Source: Taxillus chinensis
Taxonomy: Eukaryota > Streptophyta > Magnoliopsida > Santalales > Loranthaceae
Direction of reading: 5' to 3'
DNA: 64,000 bases
NCBI GenBank assembly: GCA_023512835.1
Contig: CM042089.1
Span: 54,121,427 to 54,185,426, forward strand
Of the stretch, positions 23,488 through 33,966 are shown piece by piece. How positions within the stretch are numbered: the stretch's first letter is position 1; each line of letters opens with the position of its first letter. Below the pieces are notes generated by a model, which saw only the letters and a program-made list of their open reading frames with translations, was not told the origin of the DNA and did not search any database. Made by a program: the position numbers and the translations under genes.

Positions 23488-24015
23488 CACAAGCTACCTC
23501 CCAAGCTTAAAGATCCGGGTAGTTTCACGCTGACCTGTACCATTGGCACCTCGCAATTGGAGCAAGCCCTATGTGACTTAGGGGCGAGTATAAATCTGAT
23601 GCCAATGTCCATCTATCAGCGACTGGGCTTGACTGGAATAAAGCCCACTTCCATATCTTTACAATTTGCAGACCGATCGATAGGAAAGCCGGCGGGCATT
23701 ATTGAAGATGTTTTAATCAAGGTGGATCGCTTTATCTTCCTAGTGGATTTTGTTGTATTGGAAATGGAAGAAGATAAAGGAGTCCAATTGATTCTTGGAA
23801 GGCCATTCCTGAGTACTGGAAGGGCCTTGATCGATGTAAACTCAGGGGAGTTGACGCTGCGTGTGGATGAAGACGCAGTGGTGTTCAACATGGAGCGTTC
23901 GATGCGCAAGGCAAATGATCATTCCAGCTGTTATTGGATTGATCAGATTGCTGAATTCGTGGACAGCTACTTCGAAGAGAGCTTGATCACTGAAAGCGTG
24001 GATCACGAATTGTAG
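23488..24015 (+). pseudogene. Protease of element A
   Basis: It is in the same frame as the gag end. The active-site block is ALCDLGASINLMPMSIYQRL, followed by SISLQFADRSIGKPAGII and the GVQLILGRPFLSTGRALIDV block typical of pepsin-like retroviral proteases. It ends with a TAG at 24013 and reads straight on into RT. Athila proteases carry DLGAS in place of DTGAS. Confidence 0.85.
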
Positions 24016-24018
24016 CAG

Positions 24019-26100
24019 GTGGATTTTGCGGAGGTGGAACCGGAAGAGACTTATGAAGTGCTGAAAGAACAAACTGAGCAGCAGCCTTCCTCAACTGAAT
24101 CCTCAGCAATCACGGAACCCTTGCCAGTTCTGAAGCAACTCCTAGAACATCTGAGGTACGAGTTTTTGGATACACAAGGACGTTACCCTGTGATAGTAGC
24201 TGCGTCCTTAATAGTAGAAGAAACCAGACAGCTACTAGAAGTCTTACGAAAGCATAAGCAGGCCCTGGGGTGGTCTCTGGATGATATAAAAGGTATAAGT
24301 CCAGCGGTCTGCATGCACAAGATACTGATGGAGGAGTCTTATACTCCTACTGTAGAGCGCCAACGCAGGCTCAATCCTGCAATAAAGGAAGTCGTTGGCA
24401 AGGAGATTCTGAAGTGGAGGAAAGCGGGCATCATATATGCCATTTCAGATAGCTCCTGGGTTAGTCCAGTAGAAGTGGTTCCCAAGAAGGGCGGCATGAC
24501 AGTGATACGCAATGAGAAGAACGAGCTTATTCCATCCCGCACAGTGACTGGGTGGCGCGTGTGCATTGATTACCGCAAGCTGAATAAAGCCACGCGTAAG
24601 GACCACTTTCCGTTACCTTTCATTGATCAAATGCTAGATCGGTTAGCTGGCTACCCATATTATTGTTTTCTAGACGGTTATTCTGGATACAACCAGATAG
24701 CAGTTGCCCCGGAGGATCAAGAGAAGACTACATTCACGTGCCCTTTTGGCACGTATGCTTTCCGGCGTATGCCATTTGGTCTTTGCAACGCACCTGCTAC
24801 CTTCCAGAGGTGTATGATGGCCATTTTTCAAGGGTTAGTGGAGGACATTATGGAAGTCTTTATGGATGACTTCTCGGTCTTCGGTTTAACTTTTTCCATC
24901 TGCCTCAGAAATCTGGAAACCGTGTTAGTCCGATGCAAGGAAAAGGATCTGGTCTTGAACTGGGAGAAGTGTCACTTCATGGTCAAGGAAGGAGTCGTTC
25001 TTGGGCATAGAGTGTCCTGCACTGGGTTGGAAGTAGATAGAGCAAAGATCTCCACCATTGAGAGTCTACCTCCTCCCACTACTGTGAAGGGCATCCGGAG
25101 CTTTCTGGGTCATGCAGGGTTTTATCGGCGGTTCATCAAAGATTTCTCAAAAATTGCCAAGCCCCTAAGCATGCTTTTAGAGAAGGATGTTCCTTTCATT
25201 TTTTCGGAAGACTGCCTTCAGGCCTTTATAGTGCTGAAAGAGAAGCTCAGTTCAGCACCGGTGATAGTAGCTCCAGACTGGTCGCAACCCTTTGAGCTGA
25301 TGTGTGATGCGAGTGACTTTGCAGTTGGAGCGGTGCTTGGGCAGAAACGGGACAAAGTTTTCAGGGCAATATATTATGCCAGTCGCACGCTCAATGAGGC
25401 CCAGCTCAATTACACTACTACAGAGAAGGAGCTACTTGCTGTGGTGTTTGCTTGTGATAAGTTTCGATCATATCTTTTGGGCACTAAGGTCATTGTTTAC
25501 ACCGACCACGCTGCCCTGAGATATTTGTTCAGCAAGAAGGATGCGAAACCCAGGTTGATCAGATGGGTTTTGTTCCTCCAAGAGTTTGATCTGGAGATTA
25601 AAGACTTGAAGGGGACTTCCAACACTGTGGCAGACCATTTGTCAAGGCTCGAGCTAGGGGAAGGTAGTACTCAAGGTGCTACTATTTCTGACACCTTCCC
25701 TGATGAGCAGCTCTTTGTAGCTGAAGCAAAGACGCCATGGTTTGCTGATATAGTGAACTACCATGCATGTGACTATGTACCTACAGAGTTTACTTATCAG
25801 GAAAAGAAGAGGTTCCTCTTTAATGCAAGAAGATACATTTGGGATGAGCCTATTCTATACAGGCAATGTGCTGATCAGATCATCAGAAAATGTGTGCCAG
25901 AAGAGGAAGTGGACAGCATACTGACGCATTGTCATTCATCTGACTATGCTGGCCATTTAGGAGTACAAAGGACGGTGGCAAAGATCCTACAAAGTGGGTT
26001 TTACTGGCCAACCATGTTCACAGACACATACACTTTTGTTAAGACATGTGATCAGTGTCAACGAACTGGAGGGATTACAAGGAAGCAAGAGATGCCCTAA
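24019..26100 (+). CDS. Reverse transcriptase, RNase H and integrase zinc domain of element A
   Basis: This is a continuous open frame of 693 codons. RT spans about residues 115-330, with [38 protein letters not shown] and the catalytic FMDD at 281-284. RNase H spans about 425-545 with the acidic set Asp430, Glu470, Asp496, Asp539. The integrase zinc domain has His639 and His646, then Cys677 and Cys680. It converts element RNA to DNA in the particle. The stated start follows an in-frame TAG and there is no natural Met start; the product would come from a Gag-Pol precursor. A TAA at 26098 interrupts it just before the integrase core, so it is an intact domain block within a broken polyprotein. 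Confidence 0.9.
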   Translation: MDFAEVEPEETYEVLKEQTEQQPSSTESSAITEPLPVLKQLLEHLRYEFLDTQGRYPVIVAASLIVEETRQLLEVLRKHKQALGWSLDDIKGISPAVCMHKILMEESYTPTVERQRRLNPAIKEVVGKEILKWRKAGIIYAISDSSWVSPVEVVPKKGGMTVIRNEKNELIPSRTVTGWRVCIDYRKLNKATRKDHFPLPFIDQMLDRLAGYPYYCFLDGYSGYNQIAVAPEDQEKTTFTCPFGTYAFRRMPFGLCNAPATFQRCMMAIFQGLVEDIMEVFMDDFSVFGLTFSICLRNLETVLVRCKEKDLVLNWEKCHFMVKEGVVLGHRVSCTGLEVDRAKISTIESLPPPTTVKGIRSFLGHAGFYRRFIKDFSKIAKPLSMLLEKDVPFIFSEDCLQAFIVLKEKLSSAPVIVAPDWSQPFELMCDASDFAVGAVLGQKRDKVFRAIYYASRTLNEAQLNYTTTEKELLAVVFACDKFRSYLLGTKVIVYTDHAALRYLFSKKDAKPRLIRWVLFLQEFDLEIKDLKGTSNTVADHLSRLELGEGSTQGATISDTFPDEQLFVAEAKTPWFADIVNYHACDYVPTEFTYQEKKRFLFNARRYIWDEPILYRQCADQIIRKCVPEEEVDSILTHCHSSDYAGHLGVQRTVAKILQSGFYWPTMFTDTYTFVKTCDQCQRTGGITRKQEMP

Positions 26101-27019
26101 ACTGGCATTATGCCAGTCGAACTTTTTGACATATGGGGAATCGATTTCATGGGACCTTTCCCACCATCAGATGGGTTTTCTTACATCCTTCTGGCTGTTG
26201 ATTACCTCTCGAAGTGGGTTGAAGCTATACCCACTAGGAAGAATGATGCTCAAGTGGTTACCAAGTTCCTTCGCCGCAACATATTCAGCAGGTTTGGAAT
26301 ACCTAGAGCAATTATCAGTGATGAAGGGAGTCACTTCTACAATAAGCTTTTCGACAAGCTCTTAAACAAATATGGAGTTCAACATAGGCGCACCTTAGCC
26401 TATCATCCACAAGCAAATGGTCAAGCTGAAGTTTCCAACCGTGAGATCAAGCACATTTTGGAAAAGACAGTGGGAGGCAACCGAAAAGATTGGGCTCTAA
26501 AACTCGATGAGGCGTTGTGGGCTTATCGCACAGCATTCAAAACGCCCATTGGAATGTCTCCTTATCGTCTCATCGTACGGAAAGGCCTGCCACTTGCCTG
26601 TTGAATTAGAACACAAAGCATTTTGGGCAGTTAAAAAGCTGAACATGGATCCCAATGTTGCTGCTGAACTACGATTGCACCAATTAAATGAGTTGGAGGA
26701 ATTTCGCTTCAATGCCTATGAGAGTGCGAAGCTGTACAAGGAGAGGTCTAAGCTCAGACATGATAAGAAGATCAGCCCCTCTACTATTGAACCAGGGCAG
26801 AAGGTGCTTCTCTTTAATTCCAAACTTAAACTCTTTCCTGGGAAGCTGCGCTCTAAATGGATGGGGCCTTTCACTGTTACAAAGGTTTTCCCATATGGTA
26901 GTGTTGAACTCCAATCAACCTCTGGACAAATTTTCAAAGTAAATGGTCAGCGTGTGAAGCCATACTACATGCAGGACCATGTTAAGGAGGTTGATCATTT
27001 CACTCTGAGCACAACTTGA
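26101..27019 (+). pseudogene. Integrase core and C-terminus of element A
   Basis: In the same frame after the TAA come Asp in [11 protein letters not shown], Asp in [12 protein letters not shown] and Glu in [12 protein letters not shown], so the DDE set is complete. Near 26575 the frame shifts (catcgtacggaaaggc), and the C-terminal block KWMGPFTVTKVFPYGSVELQ continues in frame 3 to the TGA at 27017. No chromodomain follows. The sequence after the stop (GGAGGCAACCCATG) is a block shared with B1 and B2. Confidence 0.85.
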
Positions 27020-27947
27020 CAGCGGGGACGGTCAAGCTAAAGACCTAAACTCAGCGCTTGATGGGAGGCAACCCATGGTGATTTCTCTTCATTTTTATTT
27101 TATTTTATTTATTTTATTGGGATATTGTTATTGTGTGCTTTAACCCATAGTCTGTAGGGAGTGCATATCTGTTTTGTTTTAACTTTTATTGGCAGCATTT
27201 GAACCAGGGCCTAGGCCCAAATTCCTTGATGAAGCTTCTTTAAGCTTGGGCTTACTTGGGCCTGTGTATCAGAACTTCAACTAAATTTTCTCAGGCCCAC
27301 ATCCAAGTTCAGTTGAATTAAATCAGAGGGGCCCACTCCAATCTCTTGCCAAACCATGGAGATGAAGTTCTGGATTATATGATGGTATTTTGGGCCCACT
27401 AACTGACACGTTTTTGTCCTTGGGAGATGGGATACTAGCCTGTCAAATTTCAACATCATTGGGCTTCATTCAGGGTGTCAACCAGCTTGCCCGTGAGAAC
27501 CAGCATGTCACGTTCACATCTTAAATGAATCTACAATTCATCCGTGACCTACAGGCGAAATTTGGACAAAAAAGGCCCTGCCCGTGAAAAGTCTTTTCGC
27601 GTGCACAAGGGTATAATGGTCCAATCAAGCTGAAATTTTGCACAGCGGCCACTGGCATCTTCTAGACCCTTCTGAGACCTGCCCGTGAAAACACTTTTCG
27701 CGTGCATAGGGATAGACGCGTCTTTTCGATCTAAAATTTTGGTGGACAGCAGCTGGCAGTGTCTAGAGTCATCCAAGCTTTGACCGTGAAAACACGCTTT
27801 TCACGTGCACACCTACCTTTGGCCAATCAGTCTGAAATTTTGGTGGGTGCTAGCTGGCATCTTCTAGAGTCTTCTTTGGTCTGCACGTGAAAAAGATGGA
27901 GCACTTTAAGAGGGATATTTTCGTCTTTTCCCCTTGTGGCGAATCAC
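27020..27947 (+). promoter_or_regulatory. Spacer between integrase and accessory ORF of element A
   Basis: This is about 0.93 kb without a gene. The first half is ordinary AT-rich sequence. From 27489 it consists of imperfect tandem units (listed separately) leading to a TATA box at 27948. Its position and content suggest an upstream promoter for the accessory ORF. This is inference; no transcript data are available. Confidence 0.55.
27489..27905 (+). repeat. Imperfect ~100-bp tandem repeats upstream of accessory ORF
   Basis: Units start at about 27489 (degenerate), 27580, 27681, 27782 and 27892 (partial), spaced 91, 101, 101 and 110 bp. Each opens with CCGTGAAAA...TTTTCGCGTGC or its A variant, an inverted repeat of 8-10 bp arms. 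Each then contains a GAAATTTTG block and a CTGGCATCTTCTAGA block. The arms equal those in the LTR U3 regions. Confidence 0.75.
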
Positions 27948-27955
27948 TATAAATA
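27948..27955 (+). promoter_or_regulatory. TATA box of accessory ORF, element A
   Basis: TATAAATA in the context CACTATAAATAGGGATGAG lies about 83 bp before the ATG at 28038. It resembles the LTR TATA context CTATAAATAGGGGTC of the same element. Confidence 0.6.
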
Positions 27956-28037
27956 GGGATGAGTTCCAAGCTTCAAACTCACATCTCATACTTTCTTCTC
28001 CTTTCTTGCTGAGAGCAAAATTCTTCTTTGATTAGTC

Positions 28038-29411
28038 ATGGTGCACACAAGGAGAGCCCGCCAAGGAGAAGGCAGTCCTGAAGCCTCTGCCACCTCTATG
28101 CCTTCGGCATTGAGAGATGCCGACACTATCTTCGTGGGGAATGTGCTTGATTGGGAGATCCTGGAGTCCTCCACCCTTGACTGGATTGAAGAAATTATGA
28201 CCAAGCTGCAGGCGTTGGGACTGAAAAGGTTAGTATGCGCTCATGATGATTTGTATTACCCCTGCCATGTTAGAATTTTATAATTCAGTCTATGTCAATG
28301 AGGAAGATGATGAGATAATTGGGGAGGTTCAAGGTGTCTTAATTTCTATTTCCCCTGCTTTGTTGAGAGATTGCTTTGATCTGCCAAATCCCATGCATGC
28401 AAAGCCTGCATTGACCTTAGGAGAATATGGTAGAGCTTTACAGTATAATAAGGAATTTGGGAAACGTCGGCAATTTACGAAAAATGGATTTCACGGGAAA
28501 TACCGTTGCCTTGCCAATTTGGTAGGGAGGTGCTTACTGTTACAAACTAGTGGCGTAGACTCAGTCCCTAAATCCCATTTGGAGTTTATGTTTTGCATCG
28601 ATCGCCAGTTACACATTGATTGGGTTGCGGAAATTTTTAAATTGTGGAAACGGGACATTCATAAATGCTTATATGGTCGACTACTTAGCATGCTTCTGCA
28701 ATATCAATATGGTCATCTTAGTGCTCAAGTAGTCCCCACTGTTTTCCCGGATAACTTGCGGTTACGAGTTCTCCATCCAGAGGGTGCTTTAGTAGTTAGC
28801 TACAAGGGCAAATGGGGAGATAGTATCCACGTCGCACCACAGCCTTCACGTCATAGCGTGCATATGGAGCGACCCACGGAGCAGTTTAGGGATACCTCCA
28901 CTCCCATGAATGCCCGCCGACAACACATCTTCCAGTTGACTGCCATGTACATGCAGTTCAATGTTCATAAGGAGGAAATCTACAATTTCTTCCAAGGCAT
29001 CAGTGGCCAAGTTATCAGTGAAGTTGACGTTCTTAACTGGGCTTTCACTAATGGCCACATCACAAGACTTCAGCTGGATGAGCTGCTCGAGTACATCACT
29101 CAAGATCAACAAGCAACGTCTCGTCCATCTGCCCGACCATGGGAAGCCCCGGAGCCAACTGCTGCTGCTTCTTATGAAGACTTACGGAAGCAAACTGCTC
29201 AACTACAAGAGGCACAGGCGGAAACCGTTCAGGAGATCGGGCTACTGAAGAAAAATCAAACTCTCATCCTCAAGGAGCAGAAGGAAGTCAAAGGGCTGCT
29301 CGGTAAGATCTGGAAAGCCCTGGGGAAGAAGAAGAAGAAAGCTCCTACACCTCCTGTGGAGGATCCATTTGACGCACCATCACCTCCGGTACAGCAGCAC
29401 GCTGCACGTTG
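28038..29411 (+). pseudogene. Accessory ORF of element A: plant transposon-type domain and coiled coil
   Basis: The start is ATG 28038 (MVHTRRARQGEG), chosen because it follows the TATA box and because the B2 copy starts equally with MVRTRRSG. The frame shifts by one base near 28251 and continues from about 28255 to 29412. The main domain, roughly 28290-28800, has QFTKNGFHGKYRCLANLVGR, DSVPKSHLEFMFCIDRQL and HIDWVAEIFKLWKRD. By pattern this resembles the 'putative plant transposon protein' (Transposase_32-type) domain. Residues near the end form a charged coiled coil (KEQKEVKGLLGKIWKALGKK). The function is unknown. The place is where Athila elements carry env-like ORFs, but I see no signal peptide or membrane segment. 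Confidence 0.65.
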
Positions 29412-29986
29412 ACTTATTCTGCCGTACGATGCGACACGTGGTGGAAGCCGAACCCAACGATTACCCTATGGCTCAGTACACTTCTATCATGCTGTGTGAG
29501 ATTTATGAGCAGCCGTTAGAGGAACATATCTTCCGCCGGCGGATGAATGGAGCTGCAGAAGGACATCGCTCTTGGCACCAGGTCCACGAGGTTCTTATAC
29601 CGGTCCTCCTTGATCGACACTTTGTCCTCTTGCAGTTGGACCTGACTGTGGGCCATGCCGTCCTTTATGACCCAAGCCAAGCCCATGGGTTTTCCACATG
29701 AAAGAAGAAGCTTGTCCATGGTTTCTTGAAAAAAATCAAAACCGCACTCCGAAAAGAAGGGCTATTGACATCCAAGTTACCTCTGGTGCACTTCAATGAA
29801 ATGGAGCTTCCCCAACAACCTGATCAATTCAGTTGTGGGATTTTTGTCTGTTATTATTTGATAGCTCTGTTGCAGCATAAGGATACTTGGGCGCTCACAG
29901 GAGAAACCTCGGCTGACTTTGTCGCACGTCTTAGACGAATGGTGGCCCATGTTATCTTCTACTATAGCTTACCCACCAACCGATAA
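29412..29986 (+). pseudogene. Ulp1/SENP-like protease domain of accessory ORF, element A
   Basis: The frame changes at about 29405 relative to the coiled-coil part, where the B2 copy has about 130 more residues, so a deletion fused the two. His lies in LLDRHFVLLQLDL, Asp 17 residues later in AVLYDPS, Gln and Cys 6 apart in QQPDQFSCGIFVCYY. This is the complete Ulp1-type set with the CG dipeptide kept. A single TGA at 29699 lies between the Asp and Cys parts in the same frame. Ulp1-type enzymes process or remove SUMO; whether this one acts on SUMO, on host proteins or on element proteins is open. Confidence 0.75.
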
Positions 29987-31271
29987 CGCTCCTTTTTCCT
30001 TTTCCTTTTTCCATGCTCTGAGGACATCGCTTCGTTTACGTATGGGGGGGGGGATTTCCCTTGAACCGGTTGCTTGTTTGTTTGCCTGCATGCGTTAATT
30101 TTATTTTATGTTTTTGCTGTGAATGTTTGTTTTGCCTGTGAGGTGCAATGGCTACCAAGGTATAACAATTCTGGTTAACTATACTGACCACCTTAGTATC
30201 TTGTTGTGATAAAGATGTTTCACTTGTTAAGGTGTGTTATAAGTTCGTTGAGCATGTTTTTACTTTTTGAATGATATCATCATGATTTTGGAGCTGACGT
30301 TTGAATAGTAAGTTGAGCATGTTATGTTAGGATAAGCTTTGTAAACCCTGAAGTTGAGTGCAGAATAGGCATATACTTTTTGAGAGCACCATTATCTTGC
30401 CTTTGAGTATATTTTATGGGTATTGGGTTATCAATTTGCTCTTAATATTCATTACTAGCTATTTAATAGTTGGAGTTACTTAGGCATAAGAAGTACCTGT
30501 TTGTGCTCAGTGTTTGGTGTATGATGTTAGTGATTCTAGTATTTCCGCTCAGTTCTTGTTAAAAAAAAAAAACAAACAAAAAAGGGGGCTTGTGTGAGGA
30601 CAATAGCAGAGTGAATAATCCATCAAGGGAGAGCATAAAATGCAACCTTGTAAGGTTATTACTAAAAATAAGTGTGAAAAATAAAAAAGTGTTTGCCAGA
30701 ATAAAAGCCACAATGGCTTACTGTTTATATGTGTTTTTGTGTTGCAGCCATAATGGCTAAGTTGTTTTGTTTTGCAATTTGAGCTTCCATCTTTAGCTCC
30801 AAGTGTTGGTCCAAAAGTAGACTAGAGGGTGTGTTTTCCTTGACGAGCACAATGGGGATCTCTTATGTTTTCGTGGCAAAACTTAATCAATAGTTAGTAG
30901 TGGGTGTAAGAGTAAATCCTTAGCTGTTAGGCATTGATAATAGGGCCTGAGAGGAGAGAAAAGAAAGTGACATTTAGGTGAGGCTGCTCTAACCTTGGTG
31001 AGGACTTTCAGGGGGAGCTAAGTTTATTTTATCCTGGCATGTTTGCTTCTATCTGAACTGTTAGTAACGATATTACATGGTTGTTGGACTTAATAGTAAG
31101 GGCATGTTTTGATTAACTTATGATTCATTTTTAGCTATTGGAATGTCTACTTCATCATGATAGAATTGTATGCCTTGGGAAACCATGCCTCTCTTGTTTG
31201 TTAGTTTATTCGTTCTTTTTCGTTTGACTGTGTGTTTATTTCTTTTTGCTTAAGGACAAGCAAAGGTTCAA
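29987..31271 (+). other. 3' untranslated region of element A
   Basis: This is 1.3 kb without a gene. It contains a short G-run near 30045, an A-run near 30560 and a conserved block at 30609-30661. It ends with the Athila-type block AGGACAAGCAAAGGTTCAAG. Most of it aligns loosely with the B1 and B2 3' regions. Confidence 0.7.
30609..30661 (+). other. Conserved 3'-UTR block (copy in A)
   Basis: The core AGGGAGAGCATAAAATGCAA plus CCTTGTAAGGTT is shared with B1 (14503-14556, other strand) and B2 (55581-55619). It is better conserved than its surroundings. Confidence 0.7.
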
Positions 31272-31284
31272 GTATGGGGGAATT
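31271..31284 (+). promoter_or_regulatory. Polypurine tract of element A
   Basis: AGTATGGGGGAATT lies immediately before the 3' LTR start TGATAACG. Confidence 0.75.
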
Positions 31285-32787
31285 TGATAACGTGCGTTTA
31301 TGCCGTTATCCTATGCCTTATATAGGGTGTTTTAGAGTATGTTTTGTACCTATTTGCATGTTATTTTTGACATATTTGCTCTAACCCCTAGGAAGACCCT
31401 GTTTGGTGTATAGTGGTACTTTTTAAGTGTTTTTGGCAGGTTTTGGAGCAACTTTTTCCCACACACTTTGGCTAGATCACTCCATCAACTCATAAGGAAG
31501 CTATAGGAAGAAGATGGAAGCAAAATGAAGGCAAAATCAAGGTGCACGTGAAAAGCCTTCTCACGTGCATTCTCACGTGCAAGGATTTTATTGCATGGAT
31601 GCCTTCTACAACTCAAGAGGAAGCTTTGGAGCAAATTTGAGTCAAATTGGAGCTGCACGTGAAAAGGGTCTTCTCACGTGCATTCTCACGTGCAAGCATT
31701 TTGGCGCTCCAAATGATGTATTTTGTTGTTTTAATCATTTTCCTCTAAAGAACTGGGGTCAAATTTGGTGTAGTTTGAGTTTTATTTCGCCTAGAACGTC
31801 GATTAGTGTCACTAACCAAAACGACGTCGTTTTGGCTGCGACCACATTTATAATTAGGGCACACCTTTTGTAACCCTAATTTGGCCCACTAAAACCTATA
31901 AATAGGGGTCTTTGGAGGCATTGTAAATCATCTGGAGTGGGAGAATCTGATCTGAGTTCTGAAAAGAGCTATAGCCATTGCTAAAAGATCGGATTGTCCT
32001 TGGCAAGGAGTGAGTTTGGGCAGCAGACGCTGGAGTCTTTGGAGGCTGGAGTCCTGGTTCATCTTGGGGTCTTCCTTTATTATCCTGGTACTGTAATCAT
32101 GTTCTTTCTTGAAATTGTTATTGCTTTTGTCATGATTATGGAGTAGTTTTATTAGTCTAGGGGAGCAATGTAGCCCCCAATAAATTGTATTCAGTTTGGT
32201 TATGGTTGTTCAATAAAATAGAATTCAGTTCTTGTTTAATTCACTTGCTTGAATGGAAATGCCTAGTTTATGCATAATTAGGTAATCTTAGCCCTTGTCT
32301 AGGGTGGAACACTAGTGAATTAGATTTAATATTGTATGATGGACCAAGTCTACAACTATTAGATTGTTTATCTACCTTGATCACTTTTATTCACATGGAC
32401 CAAATGGGATAAAAGCCTTAAATCTATCTTAGCATGGACCAAATGTAAGATAGGTAGGAGATAATCAACATGAACTTGAACTAGAACATAAATCAAGAAC
32501 AAGAGCCATAACCAGATTAGTACAATCGATTGGGTGGTAAACATTGTGACCCTAGATGTCTATACCAACCGCTTGCCAACATTCTGATTTAATATCGTTT
32601 TGTTCAAAATATTTGCACAACAAACATCAATTGTCCAGACATAAAATCAACTTGTTAGCTTAGTGCTTGCTGCTTAACAGCATTAGCTACCTCCCTGTGG
32701 GTTCGACAACCGGAGTCTTAATACTCCATTTTATTACTTGACCAGTGCACTTGCTGCAAAACCTTCAGACATAATTGATGCGGGTCA
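31285..32787 (+). repeat. 3' LTR of element A
   Basis: This LTR is 1503 bp and close to identical to 9285-10784. It is followed by the target duplication ggtac and then chromovirus 1 coding sequence. Confidence 0.9.
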
Positions 32788-32792
32788 GGTAC

Positions 32793-33966
32793 TAGGGCAG
32801 ATAAAACCTTTATCTCCAAGCTCCTTTATTTGCTTTTGAAGCTCCTGCAACTCGGCAGGTCCCATCCGGTATGCCACTTGTGAAATGGGTCCTACCCCTG
32901 GCAGAAGTTCAATCGTGAACTCGATACTTCTGTTCGGAGGCAACTCCAACAACTCCCCAGGAAAAACATCATGGAAATTCTCAGCAACATCCGGCCACAC
33001 CCGTTTCTCCACGTTACCTCCCTCCTCAAAGGTTAGAGTGGCAAGTCTATGGGTAATATTGCCCCATAGCTCCCTCGTCGGTCCAGCTCTCCCAGCATTC
33101 CTATCCCATTCACCCACTAAGGTACAGGAAGATCCTGTGGGTGAAGTAAACGTCACTCGTCGTCTATAACAATCAATCTTAGCCTGAAAGGCCATCAACC
33201 AGTCCATCCCCAAAATCAAACTAAAGGTCCTCATTGGCATCACGTATAGATTGAAAGAGAGTTCAACATCTCCTATCGTAAGCGCACACTCACGACACAC
33301 TCGGTGGATCGACTCCACACCTCCCATTGGTGACTCGACCCTCAGAGGTCTATCAACCTCCACACAATCAAGTCCAAGGCTTTCAACCAAGGACTTAGCA
33401 ATCAGGGAGCACGAAGCTCCGGTATCAAACAATGCCGCAACAACAATGCGAGATATTAAAATAGTACCTCGAACTACCGGAGGTCCGGCTCCACCTTCCT
33501 CGGAGGGTGATGGTAAATCCTCCATCTCTGCTGGTGCTGAGGTAAGCGCAAACACTCTGCCTTGGCTTGCCCCACCACTGGCCTCGCTCGCCTTTCCTTG
33601 AGTTCCTGCTTGGAGTCCACTGGGACGCCCGTCCGAACCTCCTTGTCGTTGCCTCTCCCCCTGTGGTCTAGTGTGACTGGAACCAGCCTGACTGGCTTGC
33701 CACGAATGTGCTAGCTTCGGAGCTGGGGCTTGAAATTGGGTCTCACCCCTGCTTTCCTGTGCAAAACTTCTAGCTCCCCGGCTACTTCCCCTACTGAAAC
33801 ACACCTTACTGATGTGTCCTATCTTCCCACAGCTATGACACTTCAAGTGCTGTTTGGGGCACTCACGTTTGACGTGCCCTGCCTGTCCACAACAGGTACA
33901 CCTGCTTGGGAAGTTCCCAGCAGAACCTCCCTGTCCTCCAAAGTAACGGGATTTGGGTGGGGCCAT
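32793..33966 (-). pseudogene. Gag zinc knuckles and protease of chromovirus 1
   Basis: The open frame from 33966 has two CCHC knuckles in a row (CTCCGQAGHVKREC and CHSCGKIGHISKVC). A Ser/Gly/Gln-rich linker of about 100 residues follows, then an aspartic protease with VVAALFDTGASCSLIAKSL. The RT-connecting block GPAELQELQKQIKELGDKG comes next. Element A interrupts it exactly at the start of RT, and its other side is 9279. The two knuckles bind element RNA, and the protease matures Gag-Pol. The gag part upstream is in another frame. Confidence 0.85.

Larger units (their letters stand above)
9285..32787 (+). mobile_element. Athila-type element A with Ulp1-type 3' ORF (interrupted by element B1)
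   Basis: The order is 5' LTR, tRNA-Asp-type primer site, gag, [B1 insertion 12289-22873], rest of gag, protease, reverse transcriptase, RNase H, integrase, a 0.9-kb spacer with tandem repeats and a TATA box, accessory ORF, a 1.3-kb 3' untranslated region, polypurine tract, and 3' LTR. Without B1 it is about 12.9 kb. The two LTRs (1500 and 1503 bp) differ at few sites, so the insertion is fairly young. Gag, the protease core DLGAS and the primer site place it with Athila. Confidence 0.9.

Noticed and set aside
28243..29412. Env-like protein of an Athila retrovirus-like element
   Set aside because: The position fits, but no signal peptide, membrane anchor or cleavage site is visible. The content is a transposon-type domain, a coiled coil and a protease.
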